Shown piece after piece: positions 1-6,530 of a stretch of DNA of 33,591 nucleotides. The position numbers were made by a program, and so were the translations under genes. The DNA is from Streptomyces olivochromogenes (GTDB lineage: Bacteria; Actinomycetota; Actinomycetes; Streptomycetales; Streptomycetaceae). Position 1 is the first letter of the stretch. The number at the start of each line of letters is the position of its first letter. Below the pieces are notes generated by a model. That model did no database searches. It was not told where the DNA came from and saw nothing but the letters and a program-made list of their open reading frames with translations. Location: contig NZ_JADDRL010000099.1 in NCBI RefSeq assembly GCF_021538895.1, forward strand, positions 1 to 33,591, in the 5' to 3' direction.

Positions 1-944
1 GGCAGGGCGCGCAGCGGCCGGGGATGGGTGAGCCCTGGCGCGACACCCCGCACTGGCAGGTCGTCGAGCGGCTCTCCGAGGTCTGCGCACGGGACCTCGG
101 ATGGCTCCTGCTGCACGCCGACGCCGAGTGTCTCACCCGTACCGACAACGCCCAACTCGCCACCTTCACGCTGGAGATGGTGCTGCTGGACGCGCTGCGG
201 ACCGCCGTCGCCCGGACGGCGGTCGGCGCGCTGCGCCCCGTCGTGTGCGCGGGCCACAGCCTCGGCGAGTACGCCGCCCTGACCGCCGCCGGGGTGCTCA
301 CCCCCGAGGACGCCGTGCGGCTGGTCGCCGAGCGGGGCGCGGCGATGGCCGAGGCGGCCCGGCTGGTGCCCGGCACCATGACCGTGCTGGTCGGACCGGG
401 CGTCGCGCGGACCGCGGAGCTGCTCGCCGCGGGGCTGCGGGTCGCCGAGCGGGCCGAGGTCTGGGTGGCCAATGCCAACGGCCCCGACCAGGTCGTGGTC
501 TCCGGCGACCCGGACGCCGTCGCCGCGCTGACCGAGCGGGCCACGAGCACCGGCGCGCGGGCCGTCCGGATCCCGGTCGGCGGGGCCTTCCACAGCCCGC
601 TGATGGCGGCGGCCCGGCCCCACCTCGCCGCCGCCGTCCGCGACACCCCCCTGCACCCCGGGCACTGCCCGGTGATCGCCAACGTGGACGGACTCGCCCA
701 CGGGGGCGACGTCCCCGACTCCTGGCGCGAGCTGATGTGCCGTCAACTCCTCATGCCGGTGCGCTGGTCGGACTCCATGGCGACCCTGCGGTCCATGACG
801 GCGGGCCGCGTCCGCCTCGTCGAGCTGGGCCCCGGCACGACTCTGACCGGCATCGCCCGCCGCCTGCTGCCCCCGGAGATCCCCGTGCGTTCGGCGGCCA
901 CCCCGGCCCGACTGACGGCGCTCGTCGCGGAATGGTGGCCCTGA
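1..944 (+). CDS. Malonyl-CoA:ACP acyltransferase (FabD-like), 5' truncated by the window edge
   Basis: This is an acyl carrier protein S-malonyltransferase, which loads malonyl units onto an ACP for fatty-acid or polyketide synthesis. The reading frame is open to the first base. Upstream of the first ATG (24) it still reads Q-G-A-Q-R-P-G-M, which is the tail of the N-terminal GQGAQ motif of the family, so the ATG at 24 is internal and the true start lies outside the window. The nucleophile elbow GHSLGEYAAL is near bases 250-280 and the GAFHS catalytic-His motif near 575. About 313 codons are visible, close to the whole family length. None of the usual fabH/acpP/fabF partners follows, so it may be a stand-alone acyltransferase serving a polyketide or specialised pathway to the left; that role is inference, while the enzymatic family is clear. 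Confidence 0.88.
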   Translation, partial: QGAQRPGMGEPWRDTPHWQVVERLSEVCARDLGWLLLHADAECLTRTDNAQLATFTLEMVLLDALRTAVARTAVGALRPVVCAGHSLGEYAALTAAGVLTPEDAVRLVAERGAAMAEAARLVPGTMTVLVGPGVARTAELLAAGLRVAERAEVWVANANGPDQVVVSGDPDAVAALTERATSTGARAVRIPVGGAFHSPLMAAARPHLAAAVRDTPLHPGHCPVIANVDGLAHGGDVPDSWRELMCRQLLMPVRWSDSMATLRSMTAGRVRLVELGPGTTLTGIARRLLPPEIPVRSAATPARLTALVAEWWP

Positions 945-949
945 CAAGC

Positions 950-1013
950 GGACGGGCGGACGGGCGGACGAAAAGACGAACCGACGAATCGACCTACAGA
1001 CGTACAGATGAAC
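950..1013. repeat. Degenerate 8-bp tandem repeat, eight units
   Basis: The spacer after the acyltransferase parses from 950 into eight consecutive 8-mers: ggacgggc, ggacgggc, ggacgaaa, agacgaac, cgacgaat, cgacctac, agacgtac and agatgaac. All share a GA(C/T) core in the same phase. It ends 18 bases before the -10 of the next gene. A slipped-strand microsatellite is the simplest reading; a binding-site array is possible. Confidence 0.7.
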
Positions 1014-1030
1014 ACCGTCGCCGCTCCTTC

Positions 1031-1036
1031 TAGGGT
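1031..1036 (+). promoter_or_regulatory. -10 box TAGGGT for a leaderless transcript
   Basis: TAGGGT fits the actinobacterial TAnnnT -10 and is followed by six bases (TGCGGC) and then the ATG at 1043. Transcription would therefore begin at or next to the start codon. No Shine-Dalgarno-like purine run lies just upstream. A weak -35 (ATGAAC, 1008-1013) sits 17 bases away, in the last repeat unit. Confidence 0.5.
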
Positions 1037-1042
1037 TGCGGC

Positions 1043-1816
1043 ATGAGCACACGAGCGGGCCGGAGCACGGCCTTCCTCACGGCGGCCGCGCTGACCCGGG
1101 TGACGACGGCGGCCCTGCGCGGCCGGGCACCCGGCGGCCGTGACCGCTGGGAGCGGAAGAACTACGCCGGCCGGACCGTCGAGCTGTACGCCGCACCCGC
1201 CGCGGCGCTGGGCGCGGCGCTCGCCGCCGGACGGGTGCGCGGGGCGGCCGGGCTCGCCGTGGCCGCCGCCGGGGCCTGCGGGGCGTACGACGACGTCGTC
1301 GGCGCCGGGGACGGACGGCGCGGCTTCGGCGACCACCTCCGCGCCCTGCGCGCGGGCGAAGTCACCAGCGGGGCCGTGAAGTTGTTCGGGATCTCGGCCG
1401 CCGCCCTGACCGCCGGCGCACTGCTCAAGGAACGGCCGCTCGACCGGCTCCTCGCGGGGGTCGTGATCGCCGGAGCCGCGCACTTCGTCAACCTCGTGGA
1501 CGTCCGGCCGGGCCGGGCGGCCGCCGTGGTGCTCGCGCTCGGCGCACCCGGGCTGCTGCGCCGGGGCCCGGCGGCGGACCTGGCCGCCGCCGCGACGGGG
1601 GCCGCCGCGGCCGTGCTCCCCGACGACCTGGGCGAGCGCGCGATGATCGGCGACACGGGGGCGCACGCCCTGGGCGCGGCCCTGGGCACCGCCGTGGTGG
1701 CGGGCAACGGGCGCGCCGGACTGCTCGCGCACGCCGTGGCGGTCGTGGCCGCCGCCGTGTACGGAGACCGGGTGAGCGAGTGGGCGCGCACGCCGGTACC
1801 GGCGCTGCGCGCCTGA
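1043..1816 (+). CDS. MraY/WecA-like polyprenyl-phosphate glycosyl-1-phosphate transferase homologue, membrane protein
   Basis: A 257-residue hydrophobic, Ala/Gly/Val-rich protein with many membrane segments. It carries the landmarks of the actinobacterial branch of the MraY/WecA (glycosyltransferase 4-type) family: K-N-Y-A-G-R-T-V near residue 37, a Y-D-D-V-V-G acidic pair near 81, a G-D-H-L-R-A-L segment with T-S-G-A-V-K near 95-112, N-L-V-D-x-R-P-G-R-A near 150, and A-M-I-G-D-T-G-A-H-A-L-G near 200. Family members move a sugar phosphate from a UDP-sugar to a lipid phosphate at the inner membrane face. It is shorter than MraY and may be a divergent or non-canonical member, so substrate and activity are unknown. 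A glycosyltransferase gene follows on the same strand, suggesting a shared envelope-glycan role. Start is the ATG directly after a leaderless-type -10. Confidence 0.72.
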   Translation: MSTRAGRSTAFLTAAALTRVTTAALRGRAPGGRDRWERKNYAGRTVELYAAPAAALGAALAAGRVRGAAGLAVAAAGACGAYDDVVGAGDGRRGFGDHLRALRAGEVTSGAVKLFGISAAALTAGALLKERPLDRLLAGVVIAGAAHFVNLVDVRPGRAAAVVLALGAPGLLRRGPAADLAAAATGAAAAVLPDDLGERAMIGDTGAHALGAALGTAVVAGNGRAGLLAHAVAVVAAAVYGDRVSEWARTPVPALRA

Positions 1817-2069
1817 CCTCGGCACACGCGCCGCGCGCGGCTTCCTCGCCAGGGGCGTTCGTTCACTCCTGTGGGTGACGCGCTGCCGCGGGTGCGCGGG
1901 GCCGGAACACCGTGCGCCCACGCACCGTTCCCGGAACACCCGTACGTCCTGGCATCCTTGACCGGGAACGCGGTCCGCGCGGGAGGCGAGCGCGGTACGT
2001 CCCCTCCGCCCGATACCTTCTGTACGTTTCTTCGTGACCGCCCGACGCCGACCCAGGAGCCCCGGCCGC

Positions 2070-3206
2070 GTGAGCCCCGTGAGCAGCAACTCGCCGCACG
2101 GTCAGTCGCCGCTGCGCACCGTGCAGGTGCTGGGCGGGGGCAACGCCGGCAGCAGTGCGCACGTGCGCTCCCTGGCCGCCGGCCTCGTCGCGCGCGGCGT
2201 GCGGGTCACGGTCTGCGTCCCCGCCGAGGCCGAACGCGCCTACGACTTCACCGGGACCGGCGCCGAGCACGTCCACGTGCCGCGCAGCAGCGACCCCGCC
2301 TCCGTGGCCGCGCTGCGGGCGGCCTGCGCCCAGGCCGACCTGGTCCACGCGCACGGGCTGCACGCCTCCTTCCGGGCCGCGCTCGCGCTCAGCGGCCGCC
2401 ACACCCCGCTCGTCGTCACCTGGCACAACCGCGCCCACGCCGAGGGGGCACGCGCGCACCTGCTGCGGCTGCTTGAGCGGCGGGTGGTGAAGGCGGCCGC
2501 CGTGGTGCTCGGCAGCACCTCGGACCTGGTGGACCGGGCGCGCCGCACCGGCGCCCGGGACGCCCGGCTGGCCGCCGTGGCGCTGCCCGGACCGGGCCAG
2601 GCCGCCGAACGCGACGACCCGGACCGGCTGCCGCCCAAGATCCGGGCCGAACTAGGCGCCACGGGGCGGCCGTTGCTCATCGCGATCGGCGCCCTCGACC
2701 GGTACCGCGGCCACGACGTCCTGCTCGACGCGGCCCGCGCCTGGCGCCGCCTCGATCCGCAGCCGTTGCTCGTCATCGCGGGGGAGGGGCCGCTGCGGGC
2801 ACCGTTGCAGCGGCGGATCGAGGAGGAGGGGCTGCCGGTGCGGCTGATCGGGCGGCGGGACGACGCGGGCGAACTGCTCGCCGCCGCCGATCTGGCGCTG
2901 CTGCCCGGCAGTTGGGAGTCGCGCTCGGTCCTCGCCCAGGAGGCCCTGCACGCGCGCGTGCCGCTCGTCGCGACCGCCGTCGGCGGCATCCCCGACCTCG
3001 TGGGCGACGCAGCCGAACTCGTCCCGGACGGCGATCCGGAGGCGCTCGCCACCGCCGTCATGGATCTGCTGGCCGACCCCGACCGGTGCGAGCGGCTCCG
3101 GCTCAAGGGCGCGCAACAGGCGGCCGGCTGGCCGACCGAGGACGAGACCATCACCCAGATCCTCAGCGTCTACGACGAGTTGACCCAGCCGCAGCCCCTG
3201 CCCTGA
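2070..3206 (+). CDS. GT-B glycosyltransferase (GT4 type)
   Basis: A cytosolic or membrane-associated retaining glycosyltransferase. The N-terminal domain opens with VQVLGGGNAGSSAHVRSLAAGL, the glycine-rich loop followed by a helix typical of GT4 enzymes. The C-terminal nucleotide-sugar domain has a fresh Rossmann strand (LLIAIGALDRYRGHDVLL), VIAGEGPLR, and the E-x7-E stretch in SWESRSVLAQEAL followed by PLVATAVGGIPDLV. Start choice: GTG at 2070 has AGGAG at 2055-2059, ten bases upstream; an in-frame GTG at 2034 lacks such a site. That gives 378 residues, usual for the family. The acceptor cannot be told from sequence; the preceding MraY-like gene suggests a lipid-linked glycan. The stop codon lies inside a hairpin shared with the convergent PucR gene. 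Confidence 0.85.
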   Translation: MSPVSSNSPHGQSPLRTVQVLGGGNAGSSAHVRSLAAGLVARGVRVTVCVPAEAERAYDFTGTGAEHVHVPRSSDPASVAALRAACAQADLVHAHGLHASFRAALALSGRHTPLVVTWHNRAHAEGARAHLLRLLERRVVKAAAVVLGSTSDLVDRARRTGARDARLAAVALPGPGQAAERDDPDRLPPKIRAELGATGRPLLIAIGALDRYRGHDVLLDAARAWRRLDPQPLLVIAGEGPLRAPLQRRIEEEGLPVRLIGRRDDAGELLAAADLALLPGSWESRSVLAQEALHARVPLVATAVGGIPDLVGDAAELVPDGDPEALATAVMDLLADPDRCERLRLKGAQQAAGWPTEDETITQILSVYDELTQPQPLP

Positions 3207-3220
3207 GCGCCGCTCAGGGC
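3200..3220. terminator. Bidirectional hairpin containing both convergent stop codons
   Basis: GCCCTGAGCG and CGCTCAGGGC form a perfect 10-bp inverted repeat around one central C, realistically an 8-bp stem with a 5-base loop. The glycosyltransferase TGA (3204-3206) lies in the left arm and the PucR-family stop (TCA on the plus strand, 3214-3216) in the right arm, so one short element can end both transcripts. There is no T-tract. Confidence 0.6.
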
Positions 3221-4860
3221 ACGTGCCGACGCGCCCGCAGGGCCAGGCTCAACGCCAGGACCGTCTGCGGGTCGTCGAGGTCGGTGCCGAGCAACTCCCC
3301 GATGCGGGCCAGGCGGTTGTAGAGGGTCTGGCGGTTGAGGTGCAGTTCGCGGGCCGTCTCGGCCTTGCGGCCCGCGTGCGCCAGATACGTCTGCAGGGTG
3401 GGCAGCAGCGGCGGCTTGGAGCGGCGGTCGTGGTCCCGCAGCGGGCCGATGGCGCGGTCCACGAAGGCCGCGAGGTCGGGATGGTCGCGCAGCCGCCACA
3501 GCAGCAGGTCGATGTCGAGGCGGCGGGCGTCGTACCAGGGCCGGTCCGTGAGGCCCTGGGCCGCCGTCGCCGTCTCGGCCGCGTGCCGCAGCCCCGCCGA
3601 CGCGGCCGCCCAGCCGCCGGCCACCCCGACGACCACGACCGGCGGCTGCGCGCCCGGCCGCTGCATCCCGGCCCGCTCCACCCCGGCCCGCAGCGCCGCC
3701 GCGACCCGGTCCGCGACCGCCGACCGCTCCGACTCCGAACGCAGGCCCAGCAGCACGGGCACCCGCCCCTCCACGGGCCGTACGCCCAGCAGGACCGGCA
3801 CCCCCACCGCGGCCAGCTCCTCCGCGACCGCGCGCGCCAGGACCGCCCAGCCGCCGCCGGGGGAGAGGGCGTCGCCCAGCCGCATCACCACCGGCAGCAG
3901 TGGGCCGCCGCCCGGCTTGAAGCCCAGCACCCGGGCCTGCGCGGGCGCGTCCTCCGCCGTGATGCGCCCCTCGGCGAGATCGGTCAGGAAGTCACCGCGG
4001 CCGCGCGCCGCCAGCTCCTCCTCCTGACGGGCCTGCATCAGGACGACGGCCAGGATGCCCGCGGCTCGCTCGGCGGCGATGCGGTGCACGGGCGCGAGCG
4101 GCGACCGTACGGGCAGCAGCACCAGCCGGGCCCGTACCGAGCCCGTACCCGGACCGCCGCCCGGCACGTCCACCAGCACCGAACCGGCGGGCGGCGGCGC
4201 GTCCTTGTGCGCTCCGCGCAGCCCCTCCCACACCTGCAACGGGTCCGCGCCCTCGGGCCCGGCCCCGGCGGCGTACAGGAGCTGGCCGTCCGTCGTCTCC
4301 AGGAACACCGGATTGCCGCTGAACCCGGCCAGGATCTCCAGGACCTGCGGCACCCCACCCCCGCCCAGCAGGGCCTCGGTACAGCGGCGGTGCACCTCCT
4401 CCGCCCGCTGGAGCAGCGCGTAGTGGCCGTTGACGATCTCCGTGTGGATCTCCTCGGTGACCGTCACGAACGGCACCTCGCGGTGCAGCTGGACCAGTGG
4501 CAGACCGGCTGAGCGCGCCGTGTCCACGAGGGCGGCGGGCAGCCGGGCGAAGCGCGGGCCGAGCTCCACGACCAGGGCGGCGATGCCGCGCTCGGCGAGG
4601 GTGCGCACGAACGCGCGCTGCTCGGCGGGGCGCGTGCCCAGCCCATAGCCGGTGGTCAGCAGCAACTCGCCGCCCTTCAGCAGCGAGGCGATGTTCGGCA
4701 CCTCGCCCGCGTGCACCCAGCGGACGGTGCGCCCCAGCCGGTCGGCGCCCGCCAGGATCTCCGGGAGCCCGCTGCGCAGGCCGGGCAGCTCCAGCGCCCG
4801 CTGAACGGTGATCCCGGCGCCCTGGGTGTCGAACCGGCCGCTGTCCGTACTGCTGTCCAT
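3214..4860 (-). CDS. PucR-family transcriptional regulator
   Basis: A 548-residue regulator with PucR architecture. The N-terminal sensory domain (about residues 18-135) contains TVQRALELPGLRSGLPEILAG, HAGEVPNIASLLKGGELLLTTG and LVQLHREVPFV. A central GGDEF-like region follows (about 280-450), and the C-terminal PucR helix-turn-helix (about 480-545) reads LPTLQTYLAHAGRKAETARELHLNRQTLYNRLARI. Known members control purine, amino-acid or polyamine catabolism; the effector here is unknown. It is convergent with the glycosyltransferase, and on the same strand a FAD oxidase gene lies upstream, 78 bases away. The ATG start follows a TAGCGT -10 by seven bases with no Shine-Dalgarno, suggesting a leaderless mRNA. 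Confidence 0.88.
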   Translation of the reverse strand: MDSSTDSGRFDTQGAGITVQRALELPGLRSGLPEILAGADRLGRTVRWVHAGEVPNIASLLKGGELLLTTGYGLGTRPAEQRAFVRTLAERGIAALVVELGPRFARLPAALVDTARSAGLPLVQLHREVPFVTVTEEIHTEIVNGHYALLQRAEEVHRRCTEALLGGGGVPQVLEILAGFSGNPVFLETTDGQLLYAAGAGPEGADPLQVWEGLRGAHKDAPPPAGSVLVDVPGGGPGTGSVRARLVLLPVRSPLAPVHRIAAERAAGILAVVLMQARQEEELAARGRGDFLTDLAEGRITAEDAPAQARVLGFKPGGGPLLPVVMRLGDALSPGGGWAVLARAVAEELAAVGVPVLLGVRPVEGRVPVLLGLRSESERSAVADRVAAALRAGVERAGMQRPGAQPPVVVVGVAGGWAAASAGLRHAAETATAAQGLTDRPWYDARRLDIDLLLWRLRDHPDLAAFVDRAIGPLRDHDRRSKPPLLPTLQTYLAHAGRKAETARELHLNRQTLYNRLARIGELLGTDLDDPQTVLALSLALRARRHVP

Positions 4861-4867
4861 GGAGCGG

Positions 4868-4873
4868 ACGCTA
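4868..4873 (-). promoter_or_regulatory. -10 box TAGCGT, leaderless promoter of the PucR gene
   Basis: On the minus strand TAGCGT is followed by seven bases (CCGCTCC) and the ATG at 4860. That spacing puts the transcription start at the initiation codon. No convincing -35 hexamer is seen 16-18 bases upstream. Confidence 0.45.
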
Positions 4874-4938
4874 CCTGCGAAGACCCCGGGAGGACAGTTC
4901 GGCCTCCGAGCGGGCCGTCCCGGCCGGTTGCCGCCGCG

Positions 4939-6276
4939 CTACACCGGCCGGATGTTGTGGTTGCAGCGGAAGACGTTGTCGGGGTCGTACGTCCGCTTCA
5001 CCTTCTCCAGCCGCAGCAGGTTCCCGGCGCCCAGGCCCGCGGCGACCCGCTCGGGACCCTCGTCGCCGACGAGCCCGAGGCAGACGGCGCCGGTGCTCCA
5101 GGGCCGCACGTCGGCGCGGGCGTCCCGCACCCAGGCGAGGGCCCGCTCGTCGTCGGCCGGGTCGGCCCAGCGGGCGAAGGGATGCACCAGCCAGGGCGCG
5201 TCCCGGTACGGGACCGGGTACTGGGCGGGACCGGTGGCGACGGCGCCGCCGAGCGGGAGGAGCGTGTGCCGGGAGCCGCCGGGCACCGGGGCGGCCTGCG
5301 CGCGGGCGCAGAAGGCGTCCACCAGCGCGTCGGGCAGACCGGTCAGGCACTCCGCCGACCAGTGGGCGCGCAGCCCGGGGGGACAGTCCAGCGGGCGCAG
5401 CGCCTCGGCGCCCGTCAGCTCCGCCTCGTGCGGCAGCGCCAGCAGCGGTTCGGCGAGCTTGCGCAGCTCCGTCCGGCCGCCCGCGTACGTCAGCAGCGCG
5501 CCGTACAGCGGCCGGTCGGCGGTCGGGCAGGTGACGGCGCCGCTCACCCGGTCGGGTCCGGACTCGATGATCTCGCGGAGGGCGCGGACCACCTCCCGGC
5601 CGAACTCGGGCAGGTGCAGCAGCAGCGTGGCGGAGAACTCCGGCAGCTCGTGCAGTTCCAGGGTGAGCGCGGTGGCGATGCCGAAGTTGCCGCCGCCGCC
5701 GTGCAGCGCCCAGAACAGCTCCGGGTTCTCGTCGGGGTTGGCGTGGACCCGTTCGGCGTCGGCGGTGACCAGCTCGACGCCGATCAGGTTGTCGACGGCG
5801 AGACCGAACGCCCGGTCCAGCAGGCCGGTGCCGCCGCCCAGGACGAACCCGGCGACGCCGACGGCCGAGGCGGGCAGCCCGGTAACGGCGAGGCCGTGGG
5901 GCCGCGTGGCCCGTTCCAGACGGCCCATCGTGGCGCCGCCGCCGACCCGTGCCGCCTCCGCCGCCGGATCGACGGTCACCTCGTGCATCCGGCGCAGGTC
6001 CACCACGAGCGCCCCCGCGGTGGGGGCCGCGCCTGCCAGGCCGTGCCCGCCGCCGCGCACCGCGATCCGCAGGTCGAGCTCCCGGGCGAAGCGCACGGCC
6101 CGGACCACATCGGCCTCGTCCGCGCACTGGGCGATCACGGCCGGGCGCGGGTCGACCCTGGCGCTGAACACGGCACGGGCCTCGTCGTAACCGGGATCCC
6201 CCGGGGCGAACACGGCGCCGATCAGCTCTTCACGCAACGCGGCAAGAGCCGCACCCGCCTTCGAGAGGGAAGCCAT
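4939..6276 (-). CDS. FAD-dependent oxidase, berberine-bridge-enzyme type
   Basis: A 445-residue oxidoreductase of the VAO/PCMH flavoprotein superfamily. The FAD domain carries IAVRGGGHGLAG near residues 71-82, whose His78 is the expected covalent 8-alpha-histidyl attachment site. The second segment, GLPASAVGVAGFVLGGGTGLLDR, lacks the Cys that makes some family members bicovalent. GGGGNFGIATALTLELHELP is typical of the FAD-binding region. The C-terminal BBE signature is YDPDNVFRCNHNIRP. No signal peptide is evident, so it is probably cytosolic. Substrate is unknown; bacterial relatives oxidise sugars or specialised metabolites. Start: the ATG follows AAGGGGG five bases upstream. It shares its strand with the downstream PucR gene. 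Confidence 0.87.
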   Translation of the reverse strand: MASLSKAGAALAALREELIGAVFAPGDPGYDEARAVFSARVDPRPAVIAQCADEADVVRAVRFARELDLRIAVRGGGHGLAGAAPTAGALVVDLRRMHEVTVDPAAEAARVGGGATMGRLERATRPHGLAVTGLPASAVGVAGFVLGGGTGLLDRAFGLAVDNLIGVELVTADAERVHANPDENPELFWALHGGGGNFGIATALTLELHELPEFSATLLLHLPEFGREVVRALREIIESGPDRVSGAVTCPTADRPLYGALLTYAGGRTELRKLAEPLLALPHEAELTGAEALRPLDCPPGLRAHWSAECLTGLPDALVDAFCARAQAAPVPGGSRHTLLPLGGAVATGPAQYPVPYRDAPWLVHPFARWADPADDERALAWVRDARADVRPWSTGAVCLGLVGDEGPERVAAGLGAGNLLRLEKVKRTYDPDNVFRCNHNIRPV

Positions 6277-6365
6277 GGCCGCCCCCTTCCACTCAGGGGC
6301 AACTCCGCTTCCAGCCTAGGGCCTGGCCGGCGGATCAGGCCGGAGACGCGGGGGCCGGCACGCAG

Positions 6366-6396
6366 TCCCCCAAGCTCTTCGAGCAGGGGGACCCCC
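6366..6396. repeat. Streptomyces-type intergenic hairpin repeat
   Basis: TCCCCC (6366-6371) and GGGGGA (6386-6391) flank an inner GCTC-TTC-GAGC stem, and GGGGGACCCCC (6386-6396) offers an alternative pairing. From memory, this TCCCCCAAGCTC...GAGCAGGGGGACCCCCA pattern recurs in Streptomyces intergenic DNA. It is about 140 bases downstream of the minus-strand GH15 gene and could serve as its terminator. The remaining spacer between 6277 and 6530 shows nothing else clear. Confidence 0.55.
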
Positions 6397-6530
6397 ATCG
6401 CGTCGACGCCCTCCTCCGCCTTGCAGCCGCACGCAGCAGCCCCCGCTCACCCGGGCCGCATCGGCGCCGCTGACCGACTCCGACCCGATCCGCCGCACAG
6501 GCCCTACGCGGGCACGCTCACCCGGGCTCG

